From: Atopsyche davidsoni
Taxonomy: Eukaryota; Arthropoda; Insecta; Trichoptera; Hydrobiosidae
NCBI GenBank assembly: GCA_022113835.1
Contig: JAILWY010000020.1
Span: 3,162,001-3,226,000, forward strand
DNA: 64,000 nucleotides
Direction of reading: 5' to 3'
The notes under the pieces are model-generated. The model saw only the letters and a list, made by a program, of their open reading frames with translations, did no database searches and was not told where the DNA came from. Shown piece by piece: positions 42,885 through 54,200 of the stretch (position 1 is the stretch's first letter; the number at the start of each line of letters is the position of its first letter). A program made the position numbers and the translations under genes.

Positions 42885-43771
42885 ATATATGGAACTATCT
42901 CAGTTGTGGCGAGGTCAATCCGTAGTATTTTAAGTATAAAATAAAAAAATAAATAGAAAGAGAACTCCTGACGATGGTAAAAACGGGTAAGGTATCATAT
43001 ATGTCTACTGCAGCTGATTGAACAACTGAAATCTGTTTTTTTAATAAACTTACTTAAAAGTAAACACGAAAACATCCTAGACAAACATAGAAATGCATCA
43101 TTTTTTGTTTTAAGTCTTTAAAGTTCAAAATTCACACTGTGGATAGATAAGTTTTCACGAATAAATTAAACAAAAATATAATAAATTGAAGTTTGGTAAA
43201 TAATTTTTCGTGGGAGAATTTAAAAATAAAAACAATTTTGTTTTTTTAGTAGATATTCCGAACTTTTTAAATAAATCATAAGTTCACTAAGTTCAAGCCT
43301 CAGGCTAGAAACCAATGATGCTAATAACAAACGTGCATAGCCGAGTGGCTTAAACGTAATTGTAGCATTTCAGACATTCTTCTAGCATATTTGTTAAAAT
43401 ACTAAGCAATACAGATCTGATTGCACAGAGCAGACGAGTGGAGCAGTGCGAGATACGCGTGTTTAAAATAATCCTTCAAACTAGCCCTAGGGTTTGCGAC
43501 CCCTGGACACTGCTCTCGGTTTCCAAATTTCACTTATGTATCTTTCAGTCTATATTGGATACTTGAGACTACGTAAGTTCATCACTCATGCCCGTGGCTA
43601 AAATTAGGTACACCACATGATAAGCAGAAGACAATTGCGTCACTCTAACATCATCACTTTTCGTCGGCTCGCTAATGAGCAATATGCAGAATACTTCGTT
43701 GACTTCTTTTGTTGATTTAGTTTGACGCGTAATCTCTCGCGGGTGGAAATGCTCTCTCGAATGCCCGTCGA

Positions 43772-43939
43772 TCACTTCTTCACCGGCTTTCCGTCAACCC
43801 ACGTCGTGAACCTGATCTGGCTGTCTTCCCTCCTGGCGGCCGCGGCCCGGTAGACTGCCTTCAGCGAGCTGCGCAGCACGGCGGCGGAGATGGTGGAGAA
43901 GCTGACGTAGGTCAGTCCAGCCTGACGCCAGGACGGCAT
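43772..43939 (-). CDS. Second ATP synthase epsilon-subunit gene (stunted paralogue), intronless
   Basis: A 55-aa frame starts MPSWRQAGLTYVSFSTISAA and ends FTTWVDGKPVKK. It aligns end to end with the protein at 36050-36220, with about 35 of 55 residues identical and no gap except the last residue. All core motifs remain (WR.AGLTYV, FTTW.DGKP), with changes spread along the chain, so the frame appears to be under selection rather than decayed. There is no acceptor immediately upstream of the ATG. It may be a retrocopy or an old inverted duplicate. Tissue-restricted ATP synthase paralogues (often testis) are known in insects; such a role here is only a guess. Confidence 0.85.
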   Translation of the reverse strand: MPSWRQAGLTYVSFSTISAAVLRSSLKAVYRAAAARREDSQIRFTTWVDGKPVKK

Positions 43940-44931
43940 TTTCACTATTTCACAATAGCTTATTTACATTTAAAAATGCCACAATTCTAAATTGCATTCA
44001 CACTCGTACCAGCAAAAATGACAGAGTTTAATTATTGTCTCTGCTATATTTTTCGTCGATTTTGTTTTCATTTTTTAACTTTCGAACGTAATTTTTTTTT
44101 AATTTTTATATTATTATGGCTGTCAATTTTGTTTTTTTTTTTATCTACTTACTTGAATACATTTATTCCAGTATAATTATGGTAGTACCTTACACTCACT
44201 ATCTAATATTCTATTTTATTTATAAAAAAGCATTTTTTCGGAATATGGGTATTATATGTATAAATAATTTAACAATCATAAAAATAATTTATATATATAA
44301 AATGTGCTAATCACATTATTTCCAAATTGCGCGGTATACCAAGTATTTCATTTCACACACGTAATTTTAAACGTATAGTGACAACAAATTAGAAGCTATG
44401 GAATCAAAAAAATATTTTATCCATAATCACCTTTATTTCAATCAATTTTCAATTTTCATTATACCACTGATATAAAATATTTATTTCACAGATCACCATT
44501 CCGTTGGGCACTCAGACATATAATAACAAGCAATTGCATGTCGAATACAAAAAAAAATAGTTTTGCGCAGATATAAAAAGCTATAAGTGGTAAGTTTTCG
44601 TAACGTTCAATGTCCACATCGTACAGTGATTCTACGCTAATTGTGTGTTTATTGTTACAAATTCCTATTTTCATTAATATTATTTGGTTATATATTTTTT
44701 GATAATTTACTGTAGACGTTGTCGCTAGAAAATATTTATCTAATATTTATTCATACACACTTTTATAATTTTGAATTCCGATATTTAATGCAACCAAATT
44801 TTTTTTATCAAGTAACATCAATTTATTAAAAACGAAGCCTGCGTCAACTGTGGGGCTTATTTATGGCAACTGATGGGGGTGGATCTGCACTCCATCGACT
44901 CTTCCACTTCAATGGCGGTGTGGTGTCCAGC
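43940..44931. other. Intergenic, no gene seen
   Basis: Very AT-rich spacer. Open frames here are chance runs of Phe/Tyr/Ile codons. No repeat family was recognised. Confidence 0.5.
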
Positions 44932-46460
44932 TCACCCCCACCGCAAGGGAGCCCCCAGCGGCCTGATGCTGATGGCTCCGTGGCCGGGGGAGGCGAGCTT
45001 CCGGGCCAGGTGGGGCAGAACCAGGCGCGGGGGCGGGGGCAGGCCGGAGATGGAGAACACCCGAAGACGCGACAGGGATGAGAAGCCTCGCTTGTCAGGA
45101 GTCTGAGGAACCGAGCCACCTCCAGGAATCAACTTCGTAGATCGTAAACCTAGAAGAAACGCTGAGGGGAAGCTTTTGATGTGCTGATCTGAAAAATATT
45201 AACTACTATCAGTACCGCTGATTTTCTACTTCTTCATCAAGTGCCTTTCCTTTTCATTTCATATACTCATGCTGAGTCAGTGTCCATGGTTTTCGAAGGG
45301 AAAAAGAGTGTAGTGGGTCCCCGGGTTACTTCCAGAGCACAATGTTAACTTACAATACAGTATGTGAGGCTTACGAGATGTGGCTTAGGCGGTAGCGTAC
45401 TTATGTCTCTCTATTTAATGATACTCCGTGCGAGCAATATAAATCTGCATTACGACTTTCATTGAGTGAATAGAATTTAAAGAATCTCAACAAAGGTTTG
45501 TGTAGGTAAAAATATGTAAAAAAAACTCTACTTTTGCAGGCAACTTATTAATGAAAGACTTAGCAGTAATATCGACTCAAAATTAAAATATTTAATTGTG
45601 CATATAATATAATTCATGTATTATAACACGAAGTACGCCACAGCTCGGTATACTATTAAATAAAAATAAAAAATCTCAATAGTAAAAAAATTACGTTTAG
45701 TCGTATCGTCTTCGAAAAGGCAGGAAATTAATAAATTTAAAATTAAATTGATTGAACTAAATATTAATAATTATATTTCCTATTGCTTGCAGACACATGC
45801 GTTATATACTAAGTAAAATTTTAAAAAATTGGATGACTACTCTTTTCGCCTTCTCTTATAACACAGTTAAAAAAACTTACCTGCGATAACATTTCGTCCG
45901 AAAAAATATATTTTAACCGGCTGTAGAAAATTCCTGCTTCTTTCCTTTTGCTCTCTTGGAAAATATTTATTACCAGGTAGTTTCATTGAAATAACATTTG
46001 CATGTTTCACAATATACGGAACATATATAATTATATTTTCTTTTCGTATGCTTATCGGAGCGTTGGTGAAAGCGATATTTTTTTTACTTTGCAATTTTTT
46101 GCAAAGCAATGGACAGCCTTTATTTGCACTGACGACTTGAAAACTTACCCCCAGGGAATTCTCACCCCCAAAATATTTAATCCCTCGGCAATTTTGCCAT
46201 TTTTCATACAACTCATTCAACCTGAACATGTCTTCGATGTTTTTTTCCGTCAATTCAGTTTTTATTGCAATTGGATATTGCATTTTAAAGTTATGCAATC
46301 CGCAGGGTGTCACGGCTTTTGATATTTCCCACACAGCCTCTCCATTAATATCCAGAAATAAATTATTCAGTTGCTTTGAGAAACTCCCGTCCGATGAGAT
46401 TAAAGTTCGGAAACTGAGGGATGTTTTCAGAAACAGCAAACACACGCCAGTAAACAGCAT
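44932..46460 (-). CDS. Unrecognised secreted protein, two coding exons
   Basis: Exon 1 (45881-46460) starts MLFTGVCLLFLKTSLSFRTL, a clear signal peptide. The ATG directly follows a TTTCAG acceptor, so an upstream non-coding exon is likely. It ends at a strong donor (G|GTAAGT). Exon 2 (44932-45188) follows TTTTTCAG and continues in phase, giving 278 aa. The first part has five cysteines (ones at AVTPCGLHNF, WQNCRGIKYFGG, KGCPLLCKK are visible) and a mixed alpha/beta look. Exon 2 is much richer in GC and is Pro/Leu/Arg-rich (SISGLPPPPRLVLPHLARK), suggesting a disordered or processed tail. No known domain was recognised. The different base composition of exon 2 could mean a recent exon gain or simply local GC content. 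Confidence 0.65.
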
Positions 46461-47316
46461 CTGAAATATGGAAATGAATAACCTCTGAAGCTATTTTTAA
46501 TTATTTTCACAGTTATATGTCGTATTGGTGTATGTAAATATGCGTAGTCGACTTTTATAGATTATTATTGGGACTGGGGACATCTTATGAGGACGTTAAT
46601 CGATATGAAAAATCATGAAATTATTGTGGAGAGTGTTCTGGAAGTACGTTGTAGATGCTGGGAGCCCCTGCTATTGTTTCTGCAGCCTGCTGCAGAAGGA
46701 AAATCAGGTCTTAATACAAGAGAAGGATTATATAATAATGCTACCAATAGCATTATTATACAATCTCAGTCCAAGCTCGCTATCTCATTCAGAACACATG
46801 AGAAGAGGCCCCCGAAGAAGAAGTTAAAAAATCAATAATTATATAACCACTAAAATCTGCATAGCAATTCATTTTATACTTTCGTTTCCATCAACCGAAA
46901 CGATGGAATTTTCATTAAAAAAAAATGCCGATTCTCACAGCATTTCTAGCAACGACATGCCTCTAGAATGGATTCGCAGACTTTCAAGGTTATTCTTCTT
47001 CATCAAGTGCCTCTCCTCAGAGGAGGTTGGCGACCTTTTCACTGAGCATATAGTATTCTTAGGGGAAAAAAGTGTAGTGGGTCCTTCTATTCCTGCTGCC
47101 CAATAGCATTATTATATATAATTTCTTTACAAAGCTCTGGCGTTTAGATCTAATACTCCTTCTGCAGCAAGCTATAGAAACAATACCACCTCGACAAGGT
47201 ACTTCCAGAGCACATGCATTCCAAGTCCACTACTCCATTACCGATCCTTTACACACGCTCAGGATGCACGAGCAACAGAATGGGGAGAGCGCCCATCCAG
47301 GCTTCCAGCTTTAAAG

Positions 47317-47828
47317 CACTGGTTCTCAAAGTGGTCAATATCGACCCATTAAATGATGAATGGGGGTCCATTACCTGTAATTGGGGGTCTACGAGAGTGG
47401 ATCCCATTTAAGCAGGTCATCACCAAAATTTAGGCATTCCGTAAAAGTCATAATGCACCGAACACAGATTGTTACCTATGTACTTTGTGACGAATCAAAT
47501 TCGTTATAATGCCAACCTTTCACGTTGGCATTTCAAGTATTTTATTATATTTAAGATTCTCAAGTACTCAAAAATATAGATATTCTTAATGCTACTATGC
47601 ATTTTGTGTGTTTTTAATTAATAAAGGTATAATTAACATTGCATGTATTAAATCCATTGTACAGTAAACCCTATGAAAGTGAGTTGTTCTTGTATATATA
47701 AGATGTCAAAAATATGTTTTAAGATTATGAATTTGTACAAATTCAATATTAGCAAGGCAGAGGGGGTCGACGAAAAACAGGAAAACTCGACAAGGGGTCG
47801 ACGGGACTAAATAGTTTGGGAAACTATG
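47317..47828. mobile_element. hAT-type MITE with 8-bp target duplication
   Basis: The 512-bp element is flanked on both sides by CTTTAAAG (47309-47316 and 47829-47836). Its ends CACTGGTTCTCAAAGT and (inverse of the right end) CATAGTTTCCCAAACT are imperfect terminal inverted repeats of the type found in hAT elements. Inside lies a piece of another repeat, 'tgccaacctttcacgttggc', at about 47509. No transposase frame remains. Confidence 0.85.
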
Positions 47829-48870
47829 CTTTAAAGTAATAAGGGTAGATCGAGAGATGCTTTTTGCAAATCGCATCCCCCTGCCATATCTTATAACAAG
47901 ATCACCGGAAATGCATTTACACTTGTAGAGCGAAGCGCATCGATAATTATATATATATATATTTATTTATTGTGCTGAGCTAGTCTGCTTGTTTCTTTCC
48001 TTGCGTGCTTATATCATTATTATGTTATCGAAGTTTGCATGTCTCCTTCTCGTAAAAAATACAAATTTATTTTCACAAGTATGGAAATAAAAAAAAATTA
48101 ATATATTTATTTTATATATATATAAATATAGTCTCTGGCGCAAACTTCGCGTCCACGTAAACTTCCTTCTTCCAATGCCCATTTTTCCTTCGAATATATA
48201 TATATATATATATATAAATTTAAATATGAAATAGTTATAACCGCGGTAAGAAAACATGGAGGTTTTCCGTGCATTTTAAGCTTTTATTTAAACGAGTTAG
48301 CCTCCGCGGGATTGCACTTCCCGAGTGGATTTTTAAATCAACTTTACTTCGTATCTTCTACCTTTCCTTACAGGGTGTTTCAGATGTCGTGGCATCTTCT
48401 TAATTTATTTTAATGATTTAAAAAGAAAAATTACTTTGAAATATCAACAACAACAAAAAATTAGTCAATTATATTTTTTTTGTAATCACGCCGACAAATA
48501 AAGTTTACAGTTTCTATTGAATAATATTAATACTTGCATTATAAATACTTTTTGTTTTTTTTTTAATTGACATGTTATGCATTAAATCGTGAATACTGAA
48601 TTTATTCCGAATTACTGTGCAGTTTGATTTCGCAAATTAAAATAATTTTTTCGACGAAATCAAAACACTGTTACATTTTATTTTATCACACTTAACGACG
48701 TACTTAATTGTTTTAAAAAATACTAAAAACAGCTGTTCGTCCAGAGAAAAATCCAGGGAAAAAAGAGGCACCGGAAGATGAGAATCACCATGGATGCGGA
48801 ATTTGCGCCAATGTAATGTATAGGAGCTATGTACTATAAAACACAGTAAATATATTTTTTATATATAGAG

Positions 48871-48949
48871 CAGTGTTTTTCAACCTGTGGTCGCCAGATT
48901 TTTATAACTTTCAAAGGGGTCGCGTATTCAAAAAGGTTGAAAAACACTA
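48871..48949. mobile_element. Very short hAT-like MITE
   Basis: A 79-bp unit whose ends CAGTGTTTTTCAACCT and AGGTTGAAAAACACTA are near-perfect inverted repeats, leaving only about 45 bp inside. Confidence 0.65.
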
Positions 48950-50088
48950 TTTTTATGGAGTAATGATATTTTACCAGTGACGTGATCATGCAGTGCCATC
49001 AAACCATTGATTGTAAAATGACCAAAAAAAAAAAAAAACCATGCCTTTATATTTGTTTAATATTTAATTATTAAATAGATGTTTGAGTAGACCGCACGCC
49101 ACTGGTTAATATATATATATATAATGGTTAACGAATCTTACCATTTTTCGCAGGAATGCTTTTCTTCTTTTTTATTCACTCAAACTTTGGCTTTACTGTT
49201 GTTCAGGTGTTATTTTAGTTGGTTGTATTGATGGACAGTGAAGTATTGTGAGGAGCAGATTACAGGTGAACGTTTCAGGGGGTGTTTCGCACCCGTCCGA
49301 AGGCTTCGAGGGGCAGCCAGCTACTGAGCCGAGACGGGAACCGTCGCGCGCAAAAGCCTCGAAATCAACCCCCTTCACTCAGCCAGGCGAGCTACAAAAA
49401 AAAATTATTAAAACCTACCCATTTTAAGCACACAAGGCTCATACAAATTATCAGTAAATTCATATAAAATATTTTGAGAATCAAACTTGGATAATAAGCA
49501 AGGAATATTTTTTAATAAATAAATTATAAAAATAATCACCACACCAACTGACTTACAATATTATAAAAATTAAAAGTATATTATTTCAGTAGCAGACTTT
49601 TAGGGGTTGAATTAAAAATACAAACGTTTGCTTGGTATTTAAATTTTAATGGTATGTTTATCATAGGGTAGAAACGTCTTATCATAATATATACAACACA
49701 GGATTTTTTACAATTTTTTAAAATAATTTAAAATCATCATGAAATTCATTACAATGAACATTGATTTATAAAAAAAAGAAATGGTCGTGAACAAAATTTT
49801 TGACTCATCACTGAAGAAAAATATAACTTATATAAAAAATATTTTATTAATTGACTCTTCGTCTAAAAATAAAAATATAAAAACGTACAAAAAGACAATC
49901 GTTTATTTTTTATATATGTAAATAATAATGAATTTTATTTTAATCTCTCCCCACTGGCACTAAGAAAAAATCAATCTGCTTAAAATTATTCAGTTTGCTC
50001 AGTTCCGTTGGAAAAGATTAAGTACATACTTTTAGAATTACATCCGTGGTGACTTAAAAAATGGCGAGAAAGATGCACAAGACCTATG

Positions 50089-51048
50089 TCAATCACGGTA
50101 TTCTGCTTTCCAAGCATACCCGCTAAAATGACGATAGCTGTAACTGACCACCAGCAGCGAGCCCATCAAACAAGCAGCCATACAGATGATCACCGCAGAG
50201 GCCACAAGAGGAGCGTTCTTTCTAAGTCACAGCTTTTCAAGTGACAACACACGAGATGCAAGAAAATAGATGATACGATAGATGCACAGTGCTATATTCA
50301 AGTATAAAAAAATTAAAATTTAATGGTTTTTATAGTTATTAATACAATAAAGATTAAATGAACAAAACATTTTAGATAAACTAATATACAAACAATATTA
50401 AACAAACTAAATACTCAAAAATAAACCAAGCGTTTTTGTAGTTCTATCTGATCTCCGTTCATTTCTGTATTACTGGTTACAACTTCTTTAGGTGGAACCG
50501 TTTAACTCATCCCATTTGTTGCCCATCGTAAAATAACGTAAAAATCATTAGATAAAAACATCCAACTGATCCAACAGATAAAATCTAGAATAAATACATT
50601 GAACGAGGAATGGCTTGCAGTGCAGTTGGAAGTCGGTGCTTGTGGACTTGGTTTATTTGGGACCCTGGTTGCCCCATTCCTTGAGTGCGTATAAAAGCGT
50701 ATATACACGGCCTCCCTGCAGGTCTGGTCGCGTAGAGCATACAAATAGAAGAGGTGTGAGCATTACAATAATAAAAATGTCTTATATACACAGAGTGATG
50801 ATTGCAAACCCCTAGACTCCACTTTTGGATGGACTTGAATTCGGTCAGAGATTTTCGCTGTCCACGTCTTCTCGCTATTTTAAAAATATTAATATGCCTC
50901 AACAGAACAACGCTGCAATTTTGTACTTTATTCAAGCCAAGAATTAACATAGATCATAAAATATATATATTGTAACATCAGTAAGACACTCACATAAAAC
51001 AATGATGAACAGGGCCACAATGGTCAAAAGGAATAGGTCCATAGGCAT
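50089..51048 (-). CDS. Putative small two-TM membrane protein
   Basis: Three short exons fit in phase: 50994-51048, 50598-50715 and 50089-50221, giving 101 aa. Exon 1 is a hydrophobic helix (MPMDLFLLTIVALFIIVL) followed by a donor GTGAGT. Exon 2, after a CTGCAG acceptor, gives a polar loop (RPCIYAFIRTQGMGQPG, then SQINQVHKHR). Exon 3 encodes a second hydrophobic helix (APLVASAVIICMAACLMGSL) and a short tail ending AEYRD. None of the three is long enough to stand out alone. The support is the match of three splice phases and two membrane segments. The exon 2 donor (GTATTT) is weak. The family is not recognised. It lies just downstream of Daxx on the same strand. Confidence 0.45.
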
Positions 51049-51112
51049 GTGGTTTCAAGTTCCACCTGCGTCTTTTATTTCATTTATGGATTGATATAAA
51101 TAATCGTATAAA

Positions 51113-51118
51113 TTTATT
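51113..51118 (-). terminator. Polyadenylation signal of Daxx
   Basis: AATAAA on the minus strand about 125 bases past the Daxx stop codon. Confidence 0.5.
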
Positions 51119-51242
51119 GCTGTTTAATTTTTTTTCTATAAAACATTAGAAACTTTACATCCAGCAGTTCGTGAAAAGACTCTCAGCCTGGAGGACACCG
51201 ACTAGAAAAGATGAAGATTCAACCGCGCACAAAAAAAAAAAC

Positions 51243-54200
51243 TCAGAGATGATTACTGATTTCTGAATCAAAGCAATTATTCACACCTTCATTACTGTCG
51301 TCCTTTATTATTTCCACGCCGGACATGGCGGAGCTCGGTCTCATTTCTTTCAACATTTGAAATTCCGACTCCTGAACGATATCGTCACCTCTAGCAGCAC
51401 CGTCTTTAGAATCTACAGAACTGTATTCGGTCAATGAAAAATTGCTATCAACCGAATCTCCATTAGTTTCGGGCAGCGGTCTAAACCGATCCTCTCGGAA
51501 CACCGTCTTGGAACGTTTTTCATTATTTTTAGCGACAATTTCACCTTGAACATTTGGCAAAACTAAATCACCATCAATAACAATCACTTTGCTATCACTA
51601 TCTTTGGCACCTATGAAATAACTATTGTCATCTCCCATCGCTCCATTGTCTTCATTCATTTTGCCATCCAGTGATGGACTACCTAAAGCGGCACAGTTGG
51701 CACTTTGACTATTTTCAGAGAGCAGACTTCTCGACTCTTCTTCATCTTTCAAAACCTCACAGGAGTCATCGCCGTCTTGAGACCTGGAATTAAATTCCTC
51801 TTCATCGCTAACATCAGAGATTTCTTCAGCCGTGTCAACTTTGGAGCGAGATTCTTCTTCTTCATCGGACTCATCGCTTTCATGATCGGAAGATTCATGT
51901 TGGTCAGTTTCATTTTTCATTTTAGAAACTAATTTTATTTCATTCTGCTTTTGAACAAAACTGAAAAGATAAAAAGGAAATAATTAACATTTTGTAAGAG
52001 TTTAGAAGTATGAGGTTATGTTGGGTCACCGACCTCTGACCAACTGGACCCCTTGAGTCCTATTAAATTCAGCACCTGATGAGGTTTGAACATTGAAATT
52101 AGTAGTGTGTATACTACCTAGTGAAGATCCCAAAGTAAACATTCTAGCTGAAAAAGTATGTGATAAAGAATTGCTGGTGAGAAGCAATAAGAAGTCGTCG
52201 GCAACAACTCAGGACATCTTGAACCTTCGTCACAAACAATGTGCGTTTTCTGGGGCAAGTCTAGCTTTTATCAATAGAGCATACTGATTTTTACCTATTG
52301 AGAACTTCCAGTTCCCGGTGCGCTGACTTTTTCCGATTATTGTTGAGTAATTCGGCCAGGACAGGATCAACTTCTGCAGGGTCCTGGGTACTGCCGAGTC
52401 GGCGACTAAGATCCTGGTATTCTTCCTCTCTGCGACGGCGCTGCAGCATGTCGCCAATCTCTAAAAATGCACTGCGAGCTAGAACAAGAGCCAGGCAACG
52501 TTAGTCTTTATTATATAATACAATCATATTTAACACATCTTGGTGAGTTTGCTCTGATTCAATTAAAAAACAATAACAAAAAATATTATTCTGGTCAAAA
52601 TAAACATGGCTACCTTCTATTTCAATCTGTTCCGGTAACAAATCCAGTTTATCTTCTTCAGAACAGTGCTTGACGCAGTTAAATACGTCCTGGTAGTCAG
52701 GAAACCAGTGGCGGCTCTTGCTGGCCATGGCGCGTACGGCAACCGCCAGCTTGGGCAGGCGTCCATCGCACAGGGACAGCCGCGAGATGTCCCGCAGAGC
52801 TGTGCCTTGTACTTCCGCATTCTCCCCCGTGAGGGAACACAACTTCTTGTGGATTTTCACAAGACGAACTTTATACCTAAAAAAATATTATACTAAATTC
52901 GTATACTGAAACTATATATGCCCCGATCCTGAAGTGATCTATATTTACTGAGGATGAGGCCTTGATTTCATTACGGTGTTTGGTCGACTACTCTCACACA
53001 GCCACTTCTGCATCGTGCTTGGTTATCAGAGTTTAAGCATCTTTCTCTTAAGGTAAAAAATTAATACCTTGGAATACAAATAGGACTCGTACCTATCAGC
53101 TATGATGTATGAAGAGTTATCGTCATCATCTGGGTTCACTTCCTTCTCATCCAGTCGAAGAATGGCCTTGTTCAGCTTCTTCATGGCTCTCTCCAGCATT
53201 TGGATGTGCCGCGCTGTTGCTTTGTCCTCTACAGAAACCGGCTCTTCAGCCTCCGAGACTGCTGCAGGCGCTATATCTAACAAACACAAAATAGAAGTCA
53301 ATGGGAGCTCTGGATATAACTTCTAGCGCATTAGATACGACTAAAAAGTTCTTTTTTTTCAGCTCTATGGAAGAAATAGTAACTTTGATGTATTTTGTAA
53401 TTTAAAAAAATTGTGATTAAAAAACAGATTATATGCAAAAAAAAAAACTAAGTCTAAATATTTATTGTATCCTATCAATTATTTTCATCCAATTTTTTTA
53501 TAAAATAATGTGACAGTGTAAAGTGCCCGATAATTAATTATAAAAAATAATTTCAACCTACCCGAAAGGATACTTCTTGCACACAATTTCTTAGTCTTGA
53601 TTCTTCGGACTTTTAACTCGTCAACAATGTCCTTTATATATAAGAAGTAACTCTCACTATTAGCATTGATATCCTTGATCTTCTCCTCGACGAGTTTGCA
53701 AAAGCTCTTGGAACTTGTAAATTCAGACGGAACTTGGAAGTAATACGCCTTTACCTTCTTCTCCACAATCTTCTTCATATCATCAGAACTGTCCAACTTG
53801 AAACAAAGATCAATGAACTCTTGGTACAGCGGACTGATCTCAGCTTCCGGTGTATTGGATGGGATGTTCTTCTTCTTCTTTTCAGAAGACTTCCTGATGA
53901 ACTCTTCAATATGATGCACATCATCTTGCCTTCCGAGATCTACAGAAAGAACTGAATTCATTGCGTGCTCTTTTTGAGAATTGACAACACTAGACTGAAA
54001 ATCATTCAATTTGGTTACATCATTAGATTTACTCTCTGCCTCGTTATATTTAGTCTCCGCAATCTCCAAAACTTCTTCACAACTATGTTTGTTGATTTCA
54101 ACATCTGGACTATTATTAACTGTCTCATCTTCAACCTCGTCAACTTTTTTTGTTTTATCTTTAATGGGAGAGTCCATTATTTCAATAGTCAACATTCTAG

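Larger units (their letters stand above)
46461..50088. repeat. Intergenic with several mobile-element fragments
   Basis: No gene is seen. Related repeat arms in inverted orientation lie at about 46610-46770 and 47100-47240, sharing 'ctgctgcagaagga' and 'caatagcattattata'. A SINE-like copy lies at 46995-47065. Two hAT-type MITEs are at 47317-47828 and 48871-48949. A SINE-like head with 'gatgcggaatttgcgccaat' lies near 48790. A repeat with 'gtgcgaaacaccccctgaaa' on the minus strand lies at about 49205-49345. Confidence 0.55.

Noticed and set aside
45867..46460. Lectin or protease exon assignment for the secreted frame
   Set aside because: No CTLD, protease or other known motif is visible, and it has its own signal peptide and second exon.
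49193..49378. Minus-strand frame with 'gtgcgaaacaccccctgaaa'
   Set aside because: It looks like dispersed repeat sequence, with no supporting splice sites or family.
52093..52287. Plus-strand frame between Daxx exons 5 and 6
   Set aside because: It lies in a Daxx intron and runs into an exon on the antisense strand; no independent support.
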